Source of the DNA: Gammaproteobacteria bacterium
Lineage (GTDB): Bacteria; Pseudomonadota; Gammaproteobacteria; Pseudomonadales; Ketobacteraceae
Assembly (NCBI GenBank): GCA_013178375.1
Contig: JABLXQ010000009.1
Coordinates: forward strand, 18,347-82,346
DNA: 64,000 nt
Direction of reading: 5' to 3'
Shown in pieces: positions 1-9,825 of this stretch. Under the pieces are notes generated by a model. That model was not told the DNA's origin. It did no database searches and saw nothing but the letters and a program-made list of their open reading frames with translations. Position 1 is the first letter of the stretch, and each line of letters opens with the position of its first letter. A program made the translations under genes and the position numbers.

Positions 1-680
1 CACATTAAAAACCTCTGATTCGGCTCTCGAAACCAGAAGATCACCATATGCACGGACAACATCTCTTACATCCGAAAAATCCCTGAAAACGTCCAAATTG
101 CCCAATTCAATTACTTCTTCCCTGCGCTTGAAATGATTTACGATTTTGGGAACGAGAAAGCGTTCATCCTGACCCGCACCTGTGTAATTAAATGGTCGCA
201 CAATAACGATCGGCAACTTCTCGAACCATGTTCGAGTCATATATTCCATCGCGAGCTTGCTCATCGCATAGTGGTTTACCGGCGATGGATTGACTGACTC
301 ATCGATGGTCTCGATATTGGCGGGAGTTCCGTAAATATTGGCGCTACTGGCGATAAGAACTTTCTCCGGCTCTACACGCGAAGCGTACAACGCATCAAGC
401 AAGTTCAGCGTGCCAAAAACATTGACGTTGTAAAACTCTTTCTCATCACTGTGGCCAACGAATGCCAAAGCCGCCAAATGCAAGACATATTGCGGCTTAA
501 TCGCCTGGACACACTCAAGTACTCGGGCTTTATCCGTCAAATCACACGAATATTCATCCGTGCCGCTACCCTTTTCATGCACCAAGCCGACCGCCTTAAA
601 ACCGCGCTCGCGCAACAATTCCGCCGCATACTTACCGGTAAAACCGTTATAGCCAGTGATCAGAACTGTTCCGGCACTCA

Positions 681-681
<1 letters not shown>
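1..681 (-). CDS. rmd: GDP-6-deoxy-D-mannose reductase (Rmd-like), 3' end outside window
   Basis: Extended short-chain dehydrogenase that, by family knowledge, reduces the 4-keto sugar made by Gmd to GDP-D-rhamnose in the cytoplasm. The 227 visible codons hold the NAD(P) glycine motif TGYNGFTG (residues 9-16), a Ser-rich strand ending SSANIYG, and the catalytic pair Tyr138/Lys142 (YAMSK). The frame is still open at base 1, so the C-terminus is missing. The ATG overlaps the gmd stop by one base (TAATG), which points to translational coupling and supports Rmd over an unrelated epimerase. GDP-fucose synthase is the main alternative, but the motif after the second beta-strand fits Rmd better. Confidence 0.8.
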
Positions 682-1742
<1,061 letters not shown>

Positions 1743-1840
1743 CTATTCGTCGCCATTTAATTTTGATAGATTTTATAAAATAAACGCTTAACTATAATAG
1801 CGCGGATTAACTGCGGATTTCGTGGTGTGAAACTGTTAGG

Positions 1841-1849
1841 ATTATAACA
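1841..1849 (-). promoter_or_regulatory. Extended -10 element upstream of gmd
   Basis: On the minus strand the bases read TGTTATAAT, a perfect -10 hexamer preceded by TGN. No convincing -35 box sits 16-18 bases upstream, as is common for extended -10 promoters. It lies in the 173-base space between the FkbM gene and gmd, which otherwise holds only AT-rich sequence. Confidence 0.4.
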
Positions 1850-1903
1850 GTCCGCGCGATGCGTCGCCATCCAACAGGTCATTGTCACCACAAGCCATCA
1901 CCT

Positions 1904-2737
1904 TTACCGACCACGCCAAAGTGATTTGGCACTTTTCCACCACTCTGACGCGGCTATTCTCAATGCCGAGAAACCCCACAAGGGTGATCTGCTAGCCAGC
2001 AACTTGCGCTCCAACTGATGCACGCGCTCTTTCAGCTTCACTGTTTTATATGTTTCATACGAATCAAAAACATTGGGTGGCAACTTGAAAAAATCTGCCA
2101 ACGCTTGCGATTCCTGCCGTATGTAGAAACGATTCAAACCATCAGAGTAGACGTGGAAATAGCCGTTTGACACCAGATGCTTGTCCCACTCTTCATGGGA
2201 TTCTTCGCTGCTAAGCGGCAGCGTCGCTTCAATCACGCAAATCCAAGGCCGGAATTTTTTCCAATCGTTACTCATCAACACTGCGGCTTCGGCACCTTCA
2301 GCGTCAACCTTCAAAAAGTGAATTTCCTGGCCCTCACAATGCTCAGAGAGTACTTTAGCTAACGTTTTTTGCTGCACACTCAACCGCTCGCTGCCAAACC
2401 CATCACCCCTGTGAGTTTCAGCAATATCTTTATTTATGGTTGAAAGTCCGGTCCCTTCAATTACAAAAAACTCGACGTCATTGTCTTCGACACCACCCAC
2501 CAGAATATTCAAGTTAATATCGCGCTTCCGCTCTGCACACAGCATCGCGTAAAACGATGGGTTGGGTTCAATATTTATTCCCCGCCATCCCTTGTCGTAA
2601 AACGCTGCAGTTACCGAATGATGTCTCGGCCAAGCTGCGCCAACGTCGACATAAAATCCCGCCGCCACGCTCTTAAGCGCACGCCAGAGCATCACATCTT
2701 CAAAATTTTGCGCGTATGATATGAAGTTATCTGTCAT
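1904..2737 (-). CDS. FkbM-family SAM-dependent methyltransferase
   Basis: Predicted to transfer a methyl group from S-adenosylmethionine to a hydroxyl, probably on a sugar given its place among glycosyltransferases. The 277-residue product has YVDVGAAWP as the SAM-binding loop near residues 29-37, an acidic strand-2 end (NIEPNPS), and the FkbM hallmark FLKVDAEGAE. The last 50 residues are basic and aromatic and could contact the membrane. I chose the ATG at 2737, preceded by GAAAG, over an in-frame TTG at 2770, because the TTG would overlap the upstream gene. The ATG leaves a 16-base gap to that gene's stop, so the two are likely cotranscribed. The acceptor is unknown. Confidence 0.85.
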   Translation of the reverse strand: MTDNFISYAQNFEDVMLWRALKSVAAGFYVDVGAAWPRHHSVTAAFYDKGWRGINIEPNPSFYAMLCAERKRDINLNILVGGVEDNDVEFFVIEGTGLSTINKDIAETHRGDGFGSERLSVQQKTLAKVLSEHCEGQEIHFLKVDAEGAEAAVLMSNDWKKFRPWICVIEATLPLSSEESHEEWDKHLVSNGYFHVYSDGLNRFYIRQESQALADFFKLPPNVFDSYETYKTVKLKERVHQLERKLLASRSPLWGFSALRIAASEWWKSAKSLWRGR

Positions 2738-2753
2738 TTCTTTCGCCTGAAGG

Positions 2754-4115
2754 CTAACAAGAAGGGTCAATCACATTGAGCAAGGAATCCGCAACCTCAT
2801 CCCACGTCCTGAGTTTGCTGCCGCGTATCAATTCTTCCTTCCTTGACACATAATCCGGATTGTCCAGTGCATATTCAATTTTTTTCAATATATCATCTGC
2901 GTCGTTCGGATCAATGTAATCGATGAGATCACCGCAGACTTCAGGCAACGATGTGGCGTTCGATGCGATTACGTATTTACCAAACCACGCAGCTTCTCCA
3001 ACGGGAAGCCCCCACCCCTCATACAAACTGGGATAAATGGAAAACCGACTGGTCTGATACATGAACGCGAGATCCCGATCACTGGGCGAAGGAATAATAA
3101 CCACTTTGTTTTGCAGCAGCGGAATGGCTTCAAGAAATTCGTTGAATTCATCAAAACTCCGCCCAGGCTTGCCTGCAAAGACCAACAGGGGAACGCGCCC
3201 TCTTCGCGCAACCAACTCCGCCCATGCTCTCAACAAGGTGGCACCGTTCTTCCGTCTTTCCAGCGTGCCGACACACAACACGAACTCCTTCCCTTCCAAT
3301 GCCGCGACAGCCTTTGACTCGGGCTGGACGGCCATTTCGTTGCGGGAAAAGCCGTCAAACTCATGTGCCAGCGGTACAGTCTTTACCAACCGGTTAATAC
3401 CGCGCGACTTCAGAAATTCGACAAATTCCTTTTTTGTCCACTCGGATATGCAGATAAACTGGTTCGCATAAGTGGTCGCCCTCGTCAAAAAAGATTCAAA
3501 TTGCACGATGTGAGAAGCGCTGCAATATTCTGCCCCCAAGTAGGGAATCAGATCATAGATCATTTGTACGACCGAACCACCTGACTCGCTATGGCGCATT
3601 CCAAATTCTTGAACCTCCTGATGCGACCAGTTGGATCCCAGGAACACATACACATCAGAGACTTCCATTTTCTGAATAGGAATCAATTCCTGGCGCGGCT
3701 CGTCCCGATAATCATATGCCCGAACAAAACCCATTTCCTTGAAGCGCGAACGATCGACAACCGCCGAAACATAGATTTCTACTTTCCGCAGGGCACGCCT
3801 GATCCGCTTTCGCTTCAAAGGCACCAACGCCCGACGAATCTCTTTTTGGGACGGAAAAAAATTTCCTTCCAGCAAGCCTAGACGAGCCCTGAATCGGCCC
3901 GCATCAAACTCGGACTCATCAAAAACCGTAGCAGGATCGAAGTGAACCAGTTCGTTCTGGGTCGGATGCCAAAAACAAGCCCGCACTCTCTCGCCTCCGA
4001 TTCTGCGCGCGAGCGATCCGATCAAGCGAGCTTGAACTCTTTGTATACCTGAAACACGATTATTGCCTGCGGTATACTGAACAATATCTGTAACGTCAAA
4101 AAAAATTCTAGTCAT
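2754..4115 (-). CDS. GT4-type glycosyltransferase
   Basis: Retaining GT-B fold glycosyltransferase of 453 residues, expected to add a sugar from a nucleotide donor to a growing lipid-linked glycan at the inner membrane. The C-terminal half has the family pattern: a VLCVGTLERRKN strand, then EGWGLPVGEA with the paired glutamates (first near residue 366), then an LPEVCGD loop. The N-terminus (MTRIFFDVTDIVQY, then SGIQRV) is the acceptor-side Rossmann domain. The ATG at 4115 is preferred to a TTG at 4130. Its position two genes from gmd/rmd suggests, without proving, a GDP-sugar donor such as D-rhamnose. Confidence 0.88.
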   Translation of the reverse strand: MTRIFFDVTDIVQYTAGNNRVSGIQRVQARLIGSLARRIGGERVRACFWHPTQNELVHFDPATVFDESEFDAGRFRARLGLLEGNFFPSQKEIRRALVPLKRKRIRRALRKVEIYVSAVVDRSRFKEMGFVRAYDYRDEPRQELIPIQKMEVSDVYVFLGSNWSHQEVQEFGMRHSESGGSVVQMIYDLIPYLGAEYCSASHIVQFESFLTRATTYANQFICISEWTKKEFVEFLKSRGINRLVKTVPLAHEFDGFSRNEMAVQPESKAVAALEGKEFVLCVGTLERRKNGATLLRAWAELVARRGRVPLLVFAGKPGRSFDEFNEFLEAIPLLQNKVVIIPSPSDRDLAFMYQTSRFSIYPSLYEGWGLPVGEAAWFGKYVIASNATSLPEVCGDLIDYIDPNDADDILKKIEYALDNPDYVSRKEELIRGSKLRTWDEVADSLLNVIDPSC

Positions 4116-4219
4116 GATGCTTACACACAAAACTTACCGCTCACATTTTCAAAACGATGCAGCCCTCACCGCACAAGCTGCATAAATTTAATATCCCAAT
4201 TTTTTTGTTCAGAGCACCG

Positions 4220-5503
4220 TTATTTCATTTCCGCCACTGCATTCAATATCAATGATTTCGTCCTGCTGTATGTTTTTTCCCAACTAAACTCCTGCGCCCG
4301 GCGACGAACAACGTCCTCCAATGACCGTCGCAACGGGGCATCATTGACTACTCGCAGCAACAAATCAGCTATGCTCTCCACAGACAGCGGATCAACCAAG
4401 GGCACATCGGTACCAATAACTTCCGGCATGGATGAAACATTGGAAGTGACACAAAATCGGCCGCACTTCATGGATTCCAATACGGGCAATCCAAACCCCT
4501 CATACATGCTGGGGTAAGCGGTACAGACACTGCCACTATACAGTGCAGGCAAATCGGCATCATCCACAAACCCGGTCAGGATGACCGAATTCTCCTGCGC
4601 AGCTCGCCCTTCCAGTTCACGCTGAAAGTCTGCCCCCCACCCCTTCCGACCCGCTATTACGAGCTTGGGATTATTCAGTTGCATGCGCTCATATATGTTT
4701 CCCCAAGCCTTTAGCAACCTCACATGGTTCTTGCGGGGTTCCACCGTGCAGAGGCTCAACACATAATCGGATTCTTGCGGAATGCCATACCTTTCCTTGA
4801 CGCGCGCGATTTCAACGCTGCTTGTAACCGGAACAAAATGATCACTGCAGGATATCAGAACACTATGCACTTTAACGGGATCGATATGGGGCGCCAATCG
4901 AAGCAAATCCTTTCGGGTGTGCTCGGAATCGGCGATTATGATCTGGTTCTGATCGAGATCATCAAAAACCTCTTCAACAAATTCCGTTGAATCAAAATAT
5001 TCCGGATGGATTTTTGCTATCAAATCATGCACGACCTGGACACGCATGGGTGGTTTGTTCACGCAAGAAAACGCAGACAACGACCTGCGCGGACCAAACA
5101 ATACAGGGGCGTCCCCATCAAAATGGAATCTGCAATTTTTCTTTGCCAGCTCCCGAGTCTCTCGCTGGTAAAGAAACCGCAGCATTTCCCGGCGGAACTT
5201 ATGTGCAAGCACATGCTTGTCCGCATCTTCCAATCGGGCCAGGCGAAACTGATCTCTGTATTTTCTAACAAAGTAAGAAAGCGAATCGCCCTTCTGAAAT
5301 GAATATTTTTCGTAAAACTCTACATCTTCGGAAAACAAGGCATGCAAAGACGGAAGGAAACCTGCTGCTCCCAGCCCGCGCCCCGATACGAACTTGCAAT
5401 CGACGGTCGAGTCCGCAATGAAGCGGGCCGCTATCTCCTTTGCATATCTGAATATTCCCGCAGGCGCGTCTCGAAAGACGTCAGAGTCAAAATAGAGATT
5501 CAT
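4220..5503 (-). CDS. GT4-type glycosyltransferase
   Basis: A 427-residue GT-B glycosyltransferase. The donor domain begins at VLSLCTVEPRKN and carries EGFGLPVLES with paired glutamates (first near residue 335), followed by SMPEVIG. The N-terminal domain contains SDVFRDAPAGIFRYAKE, a layout common in mannosyl- and rhamnosyltransferases. ATG 5503 has an AAGGA about 14 bases upstream; a TTG at 5536 is possible but less likely. It is separated by 104 bases from the next gene on the same strand and is similar in plan to it, so the two may be old duplicates acting one after the other on the same chain. Donor and acceptor cannot be read from sequence. Confidence 0.88.
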   Translation of the reverse strand: MNLYFDSDVFRDAPAGIFRYAKEIAARFIADSTVDCKFVSGRGLGAAGFLPSLHALFSEDVEFYEKYSFQKGDSLSYFVRKYRDQFRLARLEDADKHVLAHKFRREMLRFLYQRETRELAKKNCRFHFDGDAPVLFGPRRSLSAFSCVNKPPMRVQVVHDLIAKIHPEYFDSTEFVEEVFDDLDQNQIIIADSEHTRKDLLRLAPHIDPVKVHSVLISCSDHFVPVTSSVEIARVKERYGIPQESDYVLSLCTVEPRKNHVRLLKAWGNIYERMQLNNPKLVIAGRKGWGADFQRELEGRAAQENSVILTGFVDDADLPALYSGSVCTAYPSMYEGFGLPVLESMKCGRFCVTSNVSSMPEVIGTDVPLVDPLSVESIADLLLRVVNDAPLRRSLEDVVRRRAQEFSWEKTYSRTKSLILNAVAEMK

Positions 5504-5632
5504 GCTTACAGTCTTGTTCCTTGATAAAAATAACAATTATGTTTCGCACACCGAATATATGGCGACCCATCATGCCAACGAACCAGCCTATCAAGTTCCT
5601 GGCTGGCGAAGCCGTAACATCGGCTTTCCGGA

Positions 5633-6685
5633 TCATCCTGCTACTCGCATCGCTTCCGCTTCATAAAATTGTTTGGTGCGCTTTGCAATTGATTGCCAAT
5701 CCGAATCGGACAGATCCAGCACAGGTAGCTCCGGCCGGGATCTTACCCAGTTGATCGCATCCTCGAGGTCTGCGGACTTGAAGTCTCCGTCGTATAACCT
5801 TATCCAATCCCCGAACTGATCATGCAAATCCCTGAAGGCACCCAAGCGAGGGCCCAGTACCGGACGGCCAACCGACAAAGCGTAGAATGCAACACCAGAG
5901 TTAGCGACCTTGGTGTAGGGTAAAACCACCATATCCGAGGCCGCTGTAATCGCGGTTATTTCCGCCTCCGGCAGCAGGCGATTCATAAATTTGATTCGGG
6001 AATCCTTGGCAGCGCTTTGCTGAAGCTCCTTCAGTAGTTTTTTATCACTGCACTTCCCGGCAATCACGAGGCAAAGATCATCCCCAGGGATGGCCGAAAA
6101 AAAATCGACCAGCTTCCGTGTATTTTTATATGACCGGATGATGCCGCAATGGCTAAACACCGTAGCACCATCGTCGAGCCCAAGCTCCCTTCTGGCAGAT
6201 CCTTTCGTTATTGACGACGATATGATGTCTTTGTAGTGACCATGCGGGATGATCGCATATGGCTTGCCTTTTATTGCCGGGTGCACCTGCTCATTTTCGA
6301 ATCTTGTTGAAGGTGACATATAGATGCAAGCGTTCACCATCCTGACCCACAGAGCCAGATACCACTTCAGTATTCTTTTATTGACCTTGCTGTCATGAGG
6401 CCATGTGTTGTGCACAGTCCAGATTACGGGGATTCCGATAATCCGGGCCACCACCAGCTTGCACATAAAACCAGCAAGCAGTTTTACGTGCGACAACTTG
6501 GTCAAGGGCCGCAGAAAGTGTTCGGGCCAGTGAACATGGATCACCTGCACCCGCTTTTGCAGAACGTCTTTCCAGTTTATTTTGCTGACCGTCACGCCTT
6601 CTTGCTGCAGCGCGCTGCAGAGGAGGGAAATATATTGGTTGGTTCTAAGCTCGGTTACGGAAAACGCAACCCGGCAGATATCCAT
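5633..6685 (-). CDS. Glycosyltransferase, GT4-like
   Basis: A 350-residue protein with the two-domain GT-B plan. The N-terminal domain includes VIHVHWPEHF and VIWTVHNTWPHD, a HxxW and His-Asn pattern seen in capsule and exopolysaccharide transferases. The C-terminal domain has TVFSHCGIIRSYKN, a LVIAGKCSD strand and PYTKVANSGVAFYALSVGRP. The classic EGFG motif is replaced by NSGVAFYAL, so it is a divergent GT4 member. ATG 6685 has GGAG ten bases upstream and is preferred to an ATG at 6742. Family assignment is firm at fold level; specificity is unknown. Confidence 0.8.
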   Translation of the reverse strand: MDICRVAFSVTELRTNQYISLLCSALQQEGVTVSKINWKDVLQKRVQVIHVHWPEHFLRPLTKLSHVKLLAGFMCKLVVARIIGIPVIWTVHNTWPHDSKVNKRILKWYLALWVRMVNACIYMSPSTRFENEQVHPAIKGKPYAIIPHGHYKDIISSSITKGSARRELGLDDGATVFSHCGIIRSYKNTRKLVDFFSAIPGDDLCLVIAGKCSDKKLLKELQQSAAKDSRIKFMNRLLPEAEITAITAASDMVVLPYTKVANSGVAFYALSVGRPVLGPRLGAFRDLHDQFGDWIRLYDGDFKSADLEDAINWVRSRPELPVLDLSDSDWQSIAKRTKQFYEAEAMRVAG

Positions 6686-6801
6686 TTTTAAAGGACTCCA
6701 TCTACGGCCAGAAGGGCCGCATACACCATATGCAGCTGCCATTCATTGCAGATGGTTTCACCGCCAACAATGAAAAAGGGTGTGATGCTTTATTTCTCAA
6801 C

Positions 6802-8565
6802 TCAATTAGCCTTCTCGTATTCCGTATGATAAAGATCAGCATAGTAGCCGCCGCTTTTAAGTAACTCCTTATGAGTTCCGGATTCGACAATGATACCGTT
6901 GTCCATTACAAGCAATCGATCTGCCTTTAATATGGTGGACAGTCTGTGTGCTATTACTAACGTTGTTCTTGTTTGTGCCAGATCTTCTATCGCTTTCGTC
7001 ACGATACTTTCCGATTCATTGTCCAGGGCTGAAGTGGCCTCATCCAAAATCAGAAAGGGTGAATTTTTTAGAAACGCCCGCGCCAGTGAGATTCGTTGAC
7101 GCTGGCCGCCAGACAAGCGCAGACCATTTTCGCCAATCATCGTATCCAGGCCATTTGGCAATTCGTCGATAAATTCCTGGGCGTGGGCATTTTCCAGGGC
7201 ATTCTTGATCTGCTCGTCTGTGTAGCCAGTATCTCCATAGGCGACATTATTTCTAATAGTGTCCTCAAATAGCGCTATGTTTTGACTTACAGCGGATACG
7301 TGTTTGCGCAGATTGGCCAGTTGATACTGGTTTATGTCTACTCTATCCAAAAAAATGCTTCCGTCGGATATCTCGTAAAGTCGTGTAATCAGGCTGGCCA
7401 AGGTTGATTTCCCGCTACCGGATCGTCCAACAAGCGCAATCATCTCGCCGGGTTTTATGCTGAAACTGATGCCCTTTAGAACTGCTCGTTCGGTTCCTGG
7501 ATAGCTAAAGGTCAGATTGTTTACGTCCAGATATCCCTCAACAGTTTCAACCTGGTAGGTTCCTTCATCTTTTTCGGGCGGCGTATCAAGCAAATTGAAT
7601 ATCAGTTCAGCTCCGATAAGCCCATTTTGAATAGTGTTACCTATGCCGCTAAGTTGTTGGAAAGATTTTGGCAGGAGAGCTACCGCGGTCAGGTAACCGA
7701 CCAATTCACCGGTCGAGCTCGTCAGGAGAAACATGGGATGCAGTAGCAGAAAAATAATAATTGCAACAGCGAATGCTACCACCAGCTGCGAAAGCGGAGT
7801 AAATATGGCTGAGACTTTTCGAACCTTTAGCTGCAATTTGAAAGAGCGGTTAAGCGCTTCCGCATACCGTCTTGTTTCGTAGCTTTCAGCGCCAAAACCG
7901 CGGACTACACCATAATTGCTAATCAATTCTTTGGAGACCTGTAGAAGTTGCCCTGCGTTGCCTTCGTTTTTCCGGGCAATTTTGCGCAGCCGTCCGGTTG
8001 AATATGAGACGAGCAGCGCTAGAAGAGGGGACAGCAATAAAAATACCAACGACAGCTTCCAGTTAAGATAGAAGACGTAGCCAAGCAGACAGATGATCGT
8101 TAATCCTTCACGAATCACAATTTTTAATGCATTTGTCACGGCAGCCTGAACTGAGCCTACACCGCTATGCAGGCTATGCAGTATAAAACCTTGAGACATT
8201 TCGTTATAAAACGCGGCCGGCAGTATCGTAAGGTGTTTGAATAGTTCGAGTTTAATCTTTCTTACGACGCTGGCGCCTACAAATTCGTTGTAGTAAACAC
8301 CCAGGAATGTTCCTACTCCTCGCAAGACAAAGATACCGACCGCGAGCACGGGCAGAAGCCACCGTGCGTTGGAATCCTTTTGCTCGATCGAGTTGATGAC
8401 CATTTCCATGAGCTTCGCCAGCAATGGCTGGGATGCTGCAAAAATTAAAAAGCCGACGATACTTAAAGCGAAGGGCGTGATGAGTCCCTTTAAATATTTT
8501 AAAAGCCGCATGTAGGTTTGTATGCTTGACGTGGCTTTACTCTCGTTCATGTTCTGGGCATTCAT
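6802..8565 (-). CDS. ABC exporter, fused permease and ATPase (MsbA/PglK-like)
   Basis: Half-transporter of 587 residues that should dimerise to move a lipid or lipid-linked glycan across the inner membrane using ATP. About six hydrophobic helices fill residues 20-310. The ATPase has Walker A GRSGSGKST (380-388), signature LSGGQ (484-488), Walker B LILDE (505-509) and the switch His540. It sits inside the glycan cluster between a GT2 and a GT4 gene. That context favours a flippase for a lipid-linked oligosaccharide, as PglK does, though lipid A export as by MsbA is equally possible. No Wzm/Wzt pair or Wzx was found in the window. Confidence 0.88.
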   Translation of the reverse strand: MNAQNMNESKATSSIQTYMRLLKYLKGLITPFALSIVGFLIFAASQPLLAKLMEMVINSIEQKDSNARWLLPVLAVGIFVLRGVGTFLGVYYNEFVGASVVRKIKLELFKHLTILPAAFYNEMSQGFILHSLHSGVGSVQAAVTNALKIVIREGLTIICLLGYVFYLNWKLSLVFLLLSPLLALLVSYSTGRLRKIARKNEGNAGQLLQVSKELISNYGVVRGFGAESYETRRYAEALNRSFKLQLKVRKVSAIFTPLSQLVVAFAVAIIIFLLLHPMFLLTSSTGELVGYLTAVALLPKSFQQLSGIGNTIQNGLIGAELIFNLLDTPPEKDEGTYQVETVEGYLDVNNLTFSYPGTERAVLKGISFSIKPGEMIALVGRSGSGKSTLASLITRLYEISDGSIFLDRVDINQYQLANLRKHVSAVSQNIALFEDTIRNNVAYGDTGYTDEQIKNALENAHAQEFIDELPNGLDTMIGENGLRLSGGQRQRISLARAFLKNSPFLILDEATSALDNESESIVTKAIEDLAQTRTTLVIAHRLSTILKADRLLVMDNGIIVESGTHKELLKSGGYYADLYHTEYEKAN

Positions 8566-8619
8566 AGTTTAATCGCTGTAAGAGATATTGCTGGAGTGAT
8601 GCAGCTTTGCTTGCCAATT

Positions 8620-9534
8620 TCAAAGTTCAATGTTGCGGTAGCTCTCAACCCGCGCCCCAAACACACCGGCAAACACACCTGCCGACTTGCAGGCCTTTAA
8701 CCAGTTCTGATTCCGCGCCAGCTTGTTGCCCAGCAGCGCCATCAGGCCGCTGCGCATCAATGCAGACAAAACCCGCAACGCCGACGCCAGCAGTATGATC
8801 ACCCGCGGCCGTCCCTTGCGCTGCTTGCGCCACGCTTCGGTAATCCCCGCCCGGTATTTTCGCTTCGCCAGCCACTTCAGGTTGGCCCGACTGGCGGGAA
8901 TGGCTTCATGCACCAACGCTTCCACACATTTGCGGATCACTGCGCCACGGGCCACCGCCTCGTGGAAGAAGATAGTGTCGGTGCCACCCGCCAGCGGGTT
9001 GCTTTCATCAAAGCGCAACCCCCAGTCACGGATCATAGACACCGGCACCAGCACATTATTGGTGGCACAGCTTTCCACCCGCTCACCGGTGGTACGCGTC
9101 CTGATCTTGTAGACGCCGCGAATCTCTGGCGGGGTGGTGTCCGGCAACTCTGGAATGACCTCGCCGGATACAATAACGTTCCCGCCCTGGGCAACAGCGT
9201 ACTCATAAATGACACGCAGCCAGTCAGGCCGCACCCATTCGTCGTCGTCGATGAACAGCAGGTAGTCGCTGCCCAGCCGGTAGGTTTCATCCAGGGCGCG
9301 GTTGCGCGCCAGCGGGATGCCGCGGCGGGGTTCGCAGACGTACAGCAGGGGGAATGGAAACTGCCTGGTCAGGGCATCAACGCTTTGCTCCGCCGAACGG
9401 CCAGGATCATTGTCAATTACGGTGACGGTGACATGCACGTCCGCTGGTACATCAACCCGGGCGACGCTCTCCAGACATTGAACCAGCAGCTTGTCCCGCT
9501 TGCAGGTACAGATACAGATATTGAGGGATGGCAT
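8620..9534 (-). CDS. GT2-family glycosyltransferase
   Basis: Inverting GT-A glycosyltransferase of 304 residues, likely acting at the cytoplasmic face of the inner membrane. It opens with the typical SLNICICTCKR strand and carries the metal-binding DDDE at residues 96-99 in YLLFIDDDEW. The C-terminal third is basic, with a short hydrophobic stretch (VIILLASALRVLSALM) that may bind the membrane. It is the first gene of the minus-strand run leading to gmd and rmd, 54 bases before the ABC exporter. Base composition here is GC-rich like the genome core, unlike the genes that follow, so it may predate them at this locus. Confidence 0.85.
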   Translation of the reverse strand: MPSLNICICTCKRDKLLVQCLESVARVDVPADVHVTVTVIDNDPGRSAEQSVDALTRQFPFPLLYVCEPRRGIPLARNRALDETYRLGSDYLLFIDDDEWVRPDWLRVIYEYAVAQGGNVIVSGEVIPELPDTTPPEIRGVYKIRTRTTGERVESCATNNVLVPVSMIRDWGLRFDESNPLAGGTDTIFFHEAVARGAVIRKCVEALVHEAIPASRANLKWLAKRKYRAGITEAWRKQRKGRPRVIILLASALRVLSALMRSGLMALLGNKLARNQNWLKACKSAGVFAGVFGARVESYRNIEL

Positions 9535-9825
9535 CGGCGGCGTTCACCTGCTCCGGCGAGGGTTGGACCGGCGGCAAGTGTACACCAGCAGGTGTCCCAG
9601 CGGAATGCGCGGCTTCGGCGGGAAATTTGCAGGCATTTTCGGGCAACGACCCTGCTGATAGATTTTAGGGCCGATGCCGTTTATTCTTGGGCGGCCAGAG
9701 GTCCCGTATGGTGCCGGTTTTCCAGGAGGAAGCCGGGCCATTCCGCTCAGGAACAGCGTCCTGACACGACAGCAGCGGTCGTTCCGTTCAATTTCAAGTG
9801 CATCAGAAAAGGGAAAACCATCGAT

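Noticed and set aside
8908..9825. N-terminal extension of ugd by 306 codons
   Set aside because: It lies antisense to the GT2 gene and through a non-coding gap; the family N-terminus starts at 9826 with a ribosome site.
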